Assembly (NCBI RefSeq): GCF_029227915.1
Contig: NC_079875.1
Span: 28,890,001 to 28,954,000 of the forward strand
Reading direction: 5' to 3'
DNA from: Hydractinia symbiolongicarpus
Taxonomy: Eukaryota; Cnidaria; Hydrozoa; Anthoathecata; Hydractiniidae
Length of the DNA stretch: 64,000 bases
Notes under the pieces: model-generated
Told to the model about the DNA's origin: nothing
Seen by the model: only the letters and a program-made list of their open reading frames with translations
The model's database searches: none
In this document: positions 32,421-42,180 of the stretch, piece after piece
Numbering within the stretch: position 1 is the stretch's first letter
How the letters are laid out: every line of letters begins with the position of its first letter
Position numbers and translations under genes: made by a program

Positions 32421-32535
32421 CTTGCTGAGTCACAAAGGTCAGTGAGGGGGGAATGTCACATGGGGAATGGAGAGCCATATTTTCGTGGACGATTGTAGCT
32501 AGAAATATTGTACAAATGGCCAGGAAATGTTTCAT
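32421..32535 (-). CDS. Possible first exon of a secreted-protein gene
   Basis: ATG at 32535 opens MKHFLAICTIFLATIVHENM, a good signal peptide. It is followed by SPCDIPPSLTFVTQQ, and the exon ends at a CAAG|GTAAAC donor at 32421. A TATA box (TATAAAA, 32592-32598) lies about 60 bp upstream, at a normal distance for a core promoter. The PCxxPP pattern after the signal peptide recalls ependymin-related proteins, but one short exon cannot prove that. No second exon was identified; the sequence beyond is a repeat and a LINE. It may be a real host gene, a gene fragment or chance. Confidence 0.35.
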
Positions 32536-32591
32536 CAAATCGAAGATGAAACTGTTTGATCGATTACCATGAGGCACGTGGGGACTTTGTT

Positions 32592-32598
32592 TTTTATA
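32592..32598 (-). promoter_or_regulatory. TATA box of the possible secreted-protein gene
   Basis: TATAAAA on the minus strand, 57 bp upstream of ATG 32535. It lies 13 bp from the P element terminus (32611). Confidence 0.4.
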
Positions 32599-32718
32599 CG
32601 ATTCGTTATACCATAGTCACAAGAAAAAAAGATAGATAAGTTAGATAAGTCTAGCAACAAACAATAGGCCATTGTTCTATGTTTTTACGGCTGAACTATA
32701 GTGGCTCCCAAACCTCCG

Positions 32719-32744
32719 ATCCTGCACAGAAGTTCAAAATGGCG
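32719..32744 (+). repeat. P element subterminal inverted repeat, left
   Basis: 26 bp, exact reverse complement of 37232-37257. It contains ATGGCG (ATG at 32739), in frame with the transposase, so it could serve as an alternative start adding 25 mostly hydrophobic residues before MPGENC. Confidence 0.85.
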
Positions 32745-32813
32745 CATTTTTTGGGTGTTGTTAGTTTGGTGTTTTTATTTCGACTTTGGGTGTTTTTCGT
32801 ACAAGATTTTACT

Positions 32814-35508
32814 ATGCCTGGTGAAAATTGTGCTATATGTGGATGCTCTGTATCGAGGAGAAATAAAGACATCAGTATTTTCAAAGTTCCGTTGCCAAAT
32901 AATGAAGTAAACAAAAAATGGGGAAAGGAGCTCATCAATATCATCACGAAATATAGGGAGGTAGATGACGAGCTGAGACGTCGCATTTCCACGTTCAAAT
33001 TGTTTATTTGTGAACGTCATTTCTTGGAGGATCAAATATGGGTTTACCCAATTCGAAAAAGTTTGAAAGAAGGAGAACTACCACATCTGAATCTTCCACT
33101 AAAATCTGGCAATATTTCGACCTTAGCCTCTCCACCTCGAACGAACACTTCGATACAAAAACGTGAAGATTTCCAAATTTTACAAGATTTTTCACCACCA
33201 CCTTCTCCAACCACCATTTATAGAAATTTTGTTGACTTCAGTCAACGTGTTTCAATGCTCTCGTTGGGTAGATGTTGGCATATTGACACTCAAGACTCAC
33301 TTGTTGTTGTTACTTGTTTATCACCAGACCACATCATCCCAAAATTTGAAATATTCATCGATCGATCCCTTTCATTTTCTTTAAGAATATTTGGATGGAT
33401 GTTACCAGATGACCATGATTTGCATATCTTATACAAAAAATCCTTTCTTAATACAACACTCTCCAATTTCATAAAAGAACTCAATAGTTATGAATTATGT
33501 ATTGGTATCACCGCTCCAGATTGCAATAATAGTAGAGAGACAAACTTCCAAAAGCATGTCATTCCTAAAAAATTCAACTATCTAGACTATCAACAAAAGT
33601 CCTTTCAGTCAAATCTCCATCAAGACCAGTATTTTCGTTCAAATATGTGTCGTATGTTAATTCTATCACCCAAACCTAATCCTTGTGGAAAGTGTACATC
33701 GCATAACATTTCATTCAAATCAGCTACTGTCCGTAAATAAAAGGAAGATGCTTGAACCTGCAAAGTTGAAAGCACCAATCAAGTTCACATCACCGGACCG
33801 TGTCAAATTAACCCTTCAGAGTCAGCGTTTGGAATGTAAACAACTGGCAAGCCAACTGTCTGAAATGAAAGCTGCTATTCAAGCACATGGTGGTAATGTT
33901 ACTTCTGAAATGAGCTCTGATTTTGTAACCTTATTCAGTGGATGTGATAAAAAAAATGTACCACCTTTTATGAAATTGTTCTGGGAGGAGCAGCAAAAAT
34001 ATCTCCAATCTTCATCACCAACCAGTGTCAGATATCATCCAATGATCATAAAGTTCTGTCTTAATCTTGCTGCAAAGTCTTCTTCTGCTTATTCAGATCT
34101 CAGATATGACCCTAAAACTGGCAGTGGTATGTTGGTTCTTCCTAGCCTACGAACACTTCGTGATTATAGAAACTACATACGACCAACAAGAGGATTTAAT
34201 CATGAAATCATCAATGATCTAGCAAAAAAAACTGCTGCATTTTCAGACATTGAGAGATATACCATAATTCTGTTTGATGAGATCAAAATACAGGAGGATT
34301 TAGTTTGGGACAAGTATACTGGTGAACTCATTGGTTTTGTTGACCTTGGTGATATTCATACAAATTTTGCCACACTCAAATCTGTCAAAGAAATTGCTAC
34401 TCATGTTCTCGTGTTTCTTGCCAAAAGTGTTGTTAATCCTCTTTCATATAGTATTGCAACATTTGCTACAACTGGAATAACTTCCTATCAAATCATGCCT
34501 ATATTTTGGAAAGCTGTTCTTTACCTTGAAAAAATAAATTTGAAAGTTATCGCTGCAACAGCTGATGGTGCTTCTCCAAATAGACGCTTTTTCAGAATGC
34601 ATAGGCATTTAGATGGTGTCCATGACAGTGATGTAGTTTATCGTACTAAGAATATTCATGCTAATGATGGTCGATTTATCTATTTTTTTGCTGATGCTCC
34701 ACATCTCATCAAAACATCACGCAATTGTCTGTTTAATTCTGGTTCTGGCCGAGCTACCCGTTATATGTGGAATAGTGGATTTTATGTTCTTTGGAGTTAT
34801 CACAATGATCTCGAGAGTGGTTTGAAGTTGGTCAATAATTTAACAAATGATCATATACAGCTAACACCATTTTCAGTAATGAAAGTTCGTCTTGCAGCTC
34901 AAGTTCTCAGTAAAACTGTTGGCAAAGTTCTCAATCAGTTTGGTCCACCTGAAGCAGCTGGTACTGCACAATTTTGTCTAATGATGGATAGTTTTTTTGG
35001 CTGCTTGAATGTGAAAAACACTGTCGAACATGAGTTGAAGAGAAAACCATTTCTAAAACCTTATCAGTCAGTTGATGATGAACGCTTTGCATGGTTGGAC
35101 GGTTTTCTCTCCTATTTCACCTTATGGAAAGAGTCAATTGAAGAGCGTGGTGATAATTTTACAAAAAATGCCAAATCAAATATGTTTATTTCCTGGCAAA
35201 CACATGAAGGGCTTAAGATTACAGTTAACTCTCTCAAAAAAGTAGTGAAATTCCTTTTACAACATGGTGTACCATACATTCTTTCTGAACGGTTTTGTCA
35301 AGATGATCTGGAAAATTATTTTGGTAGGCAGCGTGCCATTGGATCGCGACGTGACAACCCATCGGTGAGAGACGTTGGATATAATGATAATACCATAAAA
35401 GCACAATTTTCTGTAAGACCAATTGCTGGGAATGTACAAGGATGTGGTAGCAAATTCAACATGATAGATGACACCCCATTACCAAAAAGAAAAAAGTCTA
35501 CACTTTGA
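32814..35508 (+). pseudogene. P element (THAP9-like) transposase, one frameshift
   Basis: The start chosen at 32814 gives MPGENCAICGCSVSRR, the C2 half of a THAP finger. LFICERHF supplies the C-x2-H half, and a short basic end follows. The frame runs to TAA 33738. A one-base shift between about 33700 and 33735 leads to the second frame, which continues VNKRKMLEPAKLK to TGA 35506. The P transposase core is clear: ILFDEIKIQEDLVWDKYTG (first Asp), VIAATADGASPNRRFF (second Asp), IYFFADAPHLIKTSRNCLF and the C-terminal ERFCQDDLENYFGRQR. Total about 897 codons, a normal length. Apart from the shift it is open throughout. An in-frame upstream ATG at 32739 is possible. Confidence 0.88.
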
Positions 35509-35893
35509 ATGAAGCACACAACAAAACGGCTATTTTTATAGCCACACATTTGAAAAAATGTTATTAATTGGCAATTTTATCTAGTTCTCTTTATTTTGTG
35601 GGACTGGAGATGCTTTGTTCTATCATTGGATCACTTTAGGAGATGGTTATTGGATGAGTATGTATGTTTATTTTTTCTATGTCCCATCTATCTATTATTT
35701 TGTGAAAGCTATTAGCTATGGAAAAATTGCAATGTTGTCACTTTTTCAAAACGCGTCAGAATTACTCACGCATATATTTACAGGAAAATCAGAAGAATCC
35801 TGATATCTTAAATTGACCGTAAATGAAGTAACAGGATTTCTCACACGGCACCTCTAAATCGTACTGTGAGGGATCCTGATTTTTGTCTGAAGT

Positions 35894-37237
35894 TCAACCA
35901 GAAAAAAAAAAAAGGAATGAATTTTTATTGTGATTTTTAGCCATGTGTAATGTTTTTTTATCACATGTGTGGCTATAAAAATAGCCATTGTGGCAGATTT
36001 TATAGTTCATGCCCGGAACTAGATGAATCAGTGACCCATGTCCTTTGCTGCTACTGGCTTTTTTAATTTCAGTTCTCAATGATCTTTTCTTTGCAAGTTT
36101 TTTAGCAGCCTTATGTTTTTCACGTATGTCTCTAGCATAGGAAAAGCTGCGAACTCTTGTAAACATAGTAAGTATGTGTTCCAGAAGATTCATACTGACT
36201 TCTTTACTGACTTGTGGATCAATGGTATAACAGACACTTTTGAAATTGGAAAGTACAGAACAGTTTTTGAGCATATTTTTAACAAGGTCTTGACAATTTA
36301 GTGTTGTGCTGAAATTTGAAGTTTTCAACCGAAACATTTTTTCACATTCTCGAAAAAGTTCTTGTATTTGTTTGTTCACTCTCCACAAGACACCACGGTC
36401 GCGTATATTGATCAATGTCTGTGAATCATCACAGTCAACTTTGCATGCTTGTAGGATTGATACAGCCTGTTTGTTGAATTCACTTTGTTGAGACTTTTTC
36501 GAAAAACGGAATTTTGTATAAAGCTTGTGAACGATAAATCCAGCCACATATTGCAGGCTTTTTTGTTCATTCTCCGAGATAGGTGTTACAGCTTCAGTTA
36601 CAGAATCGACAACTTTATCATTACCCGAAAGATGAATTAAAAAATGATTTGCAAGTTCTGTTAGAATAATATTGCTCAAAGTAGTGTCCTCAAATTTTGA
36701 TGGAAGCAAGTTATCTTTCAATAGACCATAAAAGTTTGCATAAAAATCTTCTGCATCACCGTTATACTTTCCAATGATTGGCTTCAGTTTTTCCCAAAGT
36801 TTGACCGCATCATCATTAGAAACTTTGAAATCACGAAACACTTCCCTGGTTGATTTGGGTAAACATTGTTCACCAAGGCATATCTCAGCACTCTTCGTGA
36901 TAAGTACTTTCAACTTCAAAGGGTGTAGCTTTTTCAAAATTTGTTCTTCTTTAGTAAGTTTTGGTAATGAAGGACCAGCATTCGTCGATATTTCAGGAGT
37001 AACTTCAGTAGTGTGTTTGACATTGCGATGTTTAGTCAGGCCACGTTGTGATTTACAAATTTTATCACAGTCCTGACAAGGGTACCCAACTTCTTCGTAA
37101 GCTTCCACTTCCGTTATCACAGCATCTAATTCCACATTAAAATCCACATCTTCATCAAGAAAACCGCCTTCAAGTAACTCAAATAAATCATCAAGATCTT
37201 CGCCTGCAAGGTAGTCTCCTCCTGCATGCGCCGCCAT
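35894..37237 (-). CDS. C2H2 protein of the P element, intact 447-aa frame
   Basis: Opens at ATG 37237 inside the subterminal inverted repeat (MAAHAGGDYLAGEDLDD). An acidic N-terminus leads to one C2H2 finger (YPCQDCDKICKSQRGLTKH then HTTEV). A long helical body follows with ISENEQKSLQYVAGFIVHKL. This is similar in style to the segment of THAP9/P proteins and other transposon proteins that reads YxAGY(I/V)V(R/H)KL. A Lys-rich tail ends at 35894. It converges on the transposase with about 390 bp between stops. The frame has no break. Role unknown; a DNA-binding accessory or regulator of P transposition is inferred from position and finger. Confidence 0.7.
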   Translation of the reverse strand: MAAHAGGDYLAGEDLDDLFELLEGGFLDEDVDFNVELDAVITEVEAYEEVGYPCQDCDKICKSQRGLTKHRNVKHTTEVTPEISTNAGPSLPKLTKEEQILKKLHPLKLKVLITKSAEICLGEQCLPKSTREVFRDFKVSNDDAVKLWEKLKPIIGKYNGDAEDFYANFYGLLKDNLLPSKFEDTTLSNIILTELANHFLIHLSGNDKVVDSVTEAVTPISENEQKSLQYVAGFIVHKLYTKFRFSKKSQQSEFNKQAVSILQACKVDCDDSQTLINIRDRGVLWRVNKQIQELFRECEKMFRLKTSNFSTTLNCQDLVKNMLKNCSVLSNFKSVCYTIDPQVSKEVSMNLLEHILTMFTRVRSFSYARDIREKHKAAKKLAKKRSLRTEIKKASSSKGHGSLIHLVPGMNYKICHNGYFYSHTCDKKTLHMAKNHNKNSFLFFFSG

Positions 37238-37257
37238 TTTGAACTTCTGTGCAGGAT
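37232..37257 (-). repeat. P element subterminal inverted repeat, right
   Basis: Exact reverse complement of 32719-32744. Its ATG (37237) is the apparent start of the minus-strand C2H2 gene. Confidence 0.85.
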
Positions 37258-37523
37258 GAGCGGGCCGTCCCAGGCTGATTGAGGATAGTTCGCGTAAACA
37301 ATGCCGACGGTCCACGCAACTAGACTATCTTTTTTTCTTGTGACTATGGTTAGGGAACTCAGTTCCACGCTCCGCAACACTTTCTATATTGATTGCTAGG
37401 TCCACTTTTAATTCAGCCAGACCATAACAAGACATTATTGGTGCAATACTTTAGCAAACGTTTTGCTACACGATTATGTCTATTGCCAACAATTTTACAA
37501 AATGGAAACGCCAGCAAGAATAC

Positions 37524-38235
37524 TGTTCTGCCCAATCTTGGAACGCGCCCCGTCTTAAGACTGGCCAGGCCATGGGTGGCCAGTCTTAAGACTGGACTGC
37601 TCAATCTATGGACGTACATGCCCAATCTTTGAACAATTGTGGAAGACAAAAAAACAATAAGATTTTTAGAATTTACTTCTTAATAGAAACTTTAAATTGA
37701 AACTTTTCTTGAAAATCAAAAGGCCAAAAATTTATATATACCATGTTATGTTTAAAGAAATTGAAACTACTCAACCATATTAGCTAGCTGGCTACAGCTC
37801 GCTAGCTGGTTAAACATCTCATCCAATGAAATTAACAGCTAGCTAACTAATAATATGGTTGAATACGATTTTTCTGATTCTTCATGAACATAAACATTTT
37901 ATTTTTAAAATTTAGCCACTACTACAAGCTGCATATAAATGCTAAATGTATAACACATGCTTTACCCAGCTAACTAGCTAGCTACGATTTTTACTCTACT
38001 GTGTCCAAAAACTGGCTGGGTCAATTCAATAGTACCCAAAATATGTTTTAATGTGCCTGAGAATGTTTTTTGGGTCTTCCAAAAAACAGAGCTCATGTAA
38101 TAAATCCCTTCTTTAAAGGTGCCAAAGATGGGCCTAACATGGTCTTTTGCCCAATCTTGTGACACCCCTGCCCAGTCTTAAGACTGGGCAATTTTATGTT
38201 CAAGGATTGGGCAGCGTCCTAAGATTGGGCAGAAC
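37524..38235. mobile_element. Foldback/MITE with nested palindromes
   Basis: The termini GTTCTGCCCAATCTTGGAAC (37524 on) and the reverse complement of 38214-38235 match with two mismatches in 22 bp. Internal copies of TGCCCAATCTT appear at about 37619 and 38147. Two perfect palindromes, CCAGTCTTAAGACTGG (37580-37595) and TGCCCAGTCTTAAGACTGGG plus CA (38169-38190), sit near each end. A second inverted pair (CAACCATATTA/TAATATGGTTG) flanks TAGCTAGC-rich sequence at 37773-37862. No coding capacity. TSD not resolved. Confidence 0.7.
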
Positions 38236-38299
38236 AAAACTATTAGTCTCAAAGGGGGGTTTACATTCATCGTAAGTGTATGGACTTCTTGTCTTCATG

Positions 38300-39707
38300 T
38301 TGGAGTATTCAGCCCACTCATAAAATCTGTTACGGCGTCCTTATGGTTTAGAGACATCTGCAACAGCTCAACTTTACCGTTTATCAGCAAAACATTTGAA
38401 GTTTCTGTGTTAGATATTTTTTACCAACATCATTGATGAGGAATAGAAATATTAGTGGTCCCAAGACACGTACTTGTGGTACACCAGAGAGTATAAAAAC
38501 TGGTACTGGTGTGCTGTTTTGTCTTGCGTTCAATTTGTGTTCATTTAAACATTCCTCATTGTTAGTTACCAGTTCTAGTGAAATAGTCAGCAATAGTCAG
38601 ATAGTACTTACATGGAGGGGTCAATAGGTTAAGTTGTGCGATGGGATGAAAAACATGCCTGCTGAGCCCACATCAAAGTTAGCAGCACCAACCCAATTGT
38701 TATCTGTCACACCCACGAAGCTTACGCTGGCAGTGGGATTGATTTTATTTGGTCTACAAAAAATCTAAATATTTTAAACCGTGAGTTTCCAAATGTTATT
38801 GACCCAGACCTTATTAGGACTAGCACTTCAGATATCAATTTTAATACAATTAGTCGCACAGTGTTCTTTCTCAGCAACGAGCAGTTATTTAAAACCTTAA
38901 GAGCATAGACAAAATGCAACCATTTGCATGCCAAAGATCTGCTGACACTGCTGATAGTGCAAGTAGTGCATGTTGCGAGCGCGCTTGTTCTCAAAACATT
39001 TTGTTTATGAGTGGTTACAGAGATTGTTCAAATTTGGACTCTTGAAAATAAAAAAAGTTGCATAATTTGTTGATTTAAATTTATTAAAAAAAATAATTTT
39101 GTACGGGCTTACCATGGCAGTAGGGAGGTGTATGTGTGTGAGAGATATATCACTAAAAGCTCTCTGGTGCTGGTGGTTTATATTCTTTTTCTTGGGTTTG
39201 ATAGTTGTTTTGTTTTTTTCTCTTTGATTTTTATGGTAGTCATTGGATTTTCTGTTTTTTTTATTGGAATTGGAGTTGGTGTTTTTGTAGTCTAATTTAG
39301 GTGGTCGTATTTTGAACTTCATGAGTGGTACTGGTCGCTGTCGCTGAGGAGTTTAGTTCTTTTAGTTGACAGAAGTGTAGAGGGATACCTACCTGACTTA
39401 CCTGGAGAGGGTTGGCCGCACGTTACCTTGTCTGGTATGGGTGAGGTATATATATGTACTGTAATTGTAATTCAATTTTATTTAATTTAATTGTATCTCC
39501 GTGATGTTTTCATTGACTTATTCCAGGAGAATATGGTGAAGGGAAATGGTGGGGATGATATTTATGCATGACCCAAAATTCTCGATTTCTGTTTTTCTTT
39601 TCGGAGCATGTCCAAGCTTTGTTTTTTTTTTCTTTTTCAAGGTGTTTTTGGTGTACGAAGGTAGGGGAATCTTCTGGAATGCCAGTACTGACTTGATCGC
39701 TGTCCAT
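38300..39707 (-). pseudogene. LINE fragment: ORF1-like region and RT piece
   Basis: On the minus strand ILSGVPQVRVLGPLIFLFLI (about 38490-38430) is the QGSVLGPLLFL block of a LINE reverse transcriptase. Upstream, 39322-39000 is a Lys/Asn-rich frame (KFKIRPPKLDYKNTNS ...) and 39707-39510 reads DQVSTGIPEDSPTFVHQKH. Such basic, low-complexity frames before an RT can be ORF1-like, but this link is inferred. All pieces are short and frame-broken. Confidence 0.45.
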
Positions 39708-39807
39708 GATTAAAGACTAAAATATTAAAGAAATAAAAATAGCAAACAACACTTTATCATTTATTTTGTCGGGGAGTAACTAAAAGGGAGGTGCATGTGA
39801 AATAGTT

Positions 39808-40444
39808 TTATAACATTTGCTGCGATCCCCTGGGTATCCCACTTAAAGAGAGCATTTTGTTTGCAAATATGTCAAAATAATACCATGTGTTTAATTTGTG
39901 TTCCAAATTGCTTGTAATCCATCTAATTTGGTGGATGCGTTTTATCGTTTTCATAGTGTTTTTGTTAAAGTGGCTACATAAAATGTGTTGTATGCAAATT
40001 TGTGGAGGCAACCATTTCCAAAATTAATTTAAATGTATCTGAATCGGATAGAGGAAGGTTAGTAAACAACAACTGCATATCTAAAGGCCATGTGTGCATT
40101 GGGAAAAAGCTGTCACCATTTATAGACTTATAAATTTCGCCGCTTATTTGTTGAATATTGCTATTGTTAAGATTGCTGAAGAAAATTTCTCCTTCACCGG
40201 CGTTTGTTCACTTAGTCTACAGGATTAACGATCCTGCTATACCTGATGTTAGAAAGTAGCTATATAAGGTGTTTTCATTTCTATCTTTCTTCATGACTTT
40301 ACATCCAATGATAATTACTCCAATGTCTTTAGGCTGGTCCTGACCTACTGCTAGTCCGAAGCAAATGGCTGGTCCAAAAACTTTCCGTGGAAGGTTGAGT
40401 GTTGGGATCCCGTAACACATGTGGAAAGCTACTGCCAGGTTCAC
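39808..40444 (-). pseudogene. Unrecognised coding-like region, minus strand
   Basis: One frame with two in-frame stops near 40210-40218 reads PRKVFGPAICFGLAVGQDQP and GEIYKSINGDSFFPMHTWPL, then DMQLLFTNLPLSDSDTFKL. A second, shifted frame carries IRWITSNLEHKLNTWYYFD and ends at 39808. The composition is clearly protein-like over about 200 codons. I do not recognise the family. Position downstream of an RLE-type LINE fragment suggests transposon origin. Confidence 0.4.
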
Positions 40445-40520
40445 AAGTCCTGGCGCTCTGGTGAATCCTTGCTATGTCTGGACCTGGTGAGTTTTCCTGT
40501 GTTAAGTCAAATTAAGGCGC

Positions 40521-40551
<31 letters not shown>

Positions 40552-40858
40552 TTTCTTTTAGTGTAATCGTCTGTGTTTCCTGGGTTTTTGACACCTCTTA
40601 GCATTAAAAGGCTATTTCGCATCACAGAGCCAGGTAATTTTAATCTGAAAAACTAAATTAGTGACGGCCCTCCCAATCCGCTCCCTAAAGAGCTGTCCTG
40701 AGGTTGATGGATATTAAAATTTCACCAGGCAATGAAGCACTAGGTCTAACAAAAAGTGCAACCTTCTCGACCGGTTGACTTTGCGCCCTAGTACAGTTTC
40801 GGACTTTCGAAGGTCATTTCATCACAGTATACGCACGTCATGCGCCCCAGCATGATTA

Positions 40859-41059
40859 CTACGTTGAGCACATCCGCCAGTACTCTTCAATCGCCACACC
40901 TTTACCTGGGTTGTTTGGGGCGTTTATAGTTGTAAAATCATAACTAGATAACTGACGACGTAGTATAATAACTGTTCCCTTAATAGCGACCCTTTGGAGG
41001 TAGTGAGATGATTTAGACATGTCTAGTTGTTTTAGGCTGTGATTGCATTCTTTAGTCAT
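40859..41059 (-). pseudogene. Unrecognised frame between retroelement pieces
   Basis: 66 codons (MTKECNHSLKQLDMSKSSHY ...) directly after the RLE fragment on the same strand. It may be its 3' extension or 3' UTR. No motif seen. Confidence 0.25.
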
Positions 41060-41068
41060 GGTACCTAG

Positions 41069-41860
41069 TTATCCGATCACTAGGGATAGTACTTCGAGCA
41101 AGGTAAAACCTTGTCTTCCACCACCTAGGTTGAGTACCTGATACTTATCAGTCTTTTCTCTGGCTCTATGAGTGAGATGCTCAGTTGACGATTCAAAAAG
41201 AACCATCACCTCAAGCACTTTACAGACAGTACCGTCAGTTATTGTTACATCCGGCCGGAAAGACCTTCCATCTATATTCCACTTCTTCTCTCTTTGGATA
41301 ACCCATGACGGGTGAACCTTAAAGAGCTCCTCAGTGATGGCTCTCACTACATGCGAACCAGTTTCAACCTTGTTGCCACATCTACGACACATTTTTTCTT
41401 CTTGTACATTGCGACCCCTTGTTTGGTTGATTCTAGTTTTAAGAGTTCCAGAAAGTGCCTTAATCGCAACGATTTTGTCACCCTCCTTCATTCCGCCCAC
41501 CTTCGTCAACCAGGACCGCTTTACATCATTCATTCCTATTGTATGCAGTGCTTTCCCGTTGCTCTTTAGTCTCAAGATCTCCTCCGTCAATTCCTTATGA
41601 TGTTCCTTCTTTCCACTGGGACCCACCATGTTAACCCGATTGCAATGCTCCAAGTGCATTCCTAGCCCTCAATCAAGTTCCTCGCCGAGCAATCTGATGA
41701 CTTCATCATGCGATTCTACCATATGCTGAGTCCCCTTCTGCCTGGACACCAGGACCAGGTTCAAGAGACTCTGCAGACCTAATCCGCAATCACTATACAG
41801 CCAACAGGTTGGTGTCCATTGAGGAAGATGAAGAATCCTCTTAACGCTGTGTATATGTCA
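41069..41860 (-). pseudogene. RLE-type LINE C-terminus (zinc knuckle and endonuclease)
   Basis: The minus strand has a helical segment, then KALSGTLKTRINQTRGR, a zinc knuckle CRRCGNKVETGSHVV that lacks its last Cys (AITEE follows), WVIQREKKWNIDGRSF and RPDVTITDGTVCKVLEVMVL. The last matches the PD...(D/E) core of the restriction-like endonuclease in R2/NeSL-type LINEs. Upstream, LGLQSLLNLVLVSRQKGTQ (to about 41860) fits the region after the RT. The 41069-41659 frame is open for 196 codons, but the RT is gone. Confidence 0.65.
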
Positions 41861-42180
41861 CGTGTTGGAAGTACAATAAGCACATGCTTTCCTAAAGTAA
41901 ACAATGTAATTTTTTTGGGGGAAAATAAAAAATCTTGATTTTCATGTTTTTGATAGCCTTAACCTGTGTACTTTCGGATGGCATATTCCAAAAATTCAAA
42001 ATCTTATTAAATTTGCCTAAATTTACCCACACTGTTTTGCGCATAACTCCGGGAAGTAACAGCGCTAACACTATAGAATTTTCACTAACTTACGCCCGAA
42101 AGGCGTGCCTTTCTTCCCAATACATTTCGAAACTATAAGCTATACTTTGAAAACCAAAAAATCTTTCTCAAGCTCGAACT
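41861..42180. other. Non-coding, no feature seen
   Basis: A+T-rich, with short frames only. Confidence 0.35.

Larger units (their letters stand above)
32611..37349. mobile_element. P element with transposase and a convergent C2H2 gene
   Basis: 25-bp perfect TIRs (32611-32635 and 37325-37349) begin CCATAGTCACAAGAAAAAAA. A further 26-bp subterminal inverted repeat, beginning ATCCTGCACAGAAGTTCAAA and ending ATGGCG, lies at 32719-32744 and 37232-37257. The 4739-bp element encodes a THAP-type P transposase on + (32814-35508) and a second protein on - (35894-37237), tail to tail. No clear 8-bp TSD was found (flanks TCGTTATA and TTAGGGAA). Long open frames imply a fairly young copy with a single frameshift. 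Confidence 0.88.

Noticed and set aside
32611-37349. 8-bp target duplication for the P element
   Set aside because: The flanks TCGTTATA and TTAGGGAA do not match, and shifting the TIR edge by one or two bases does not help.
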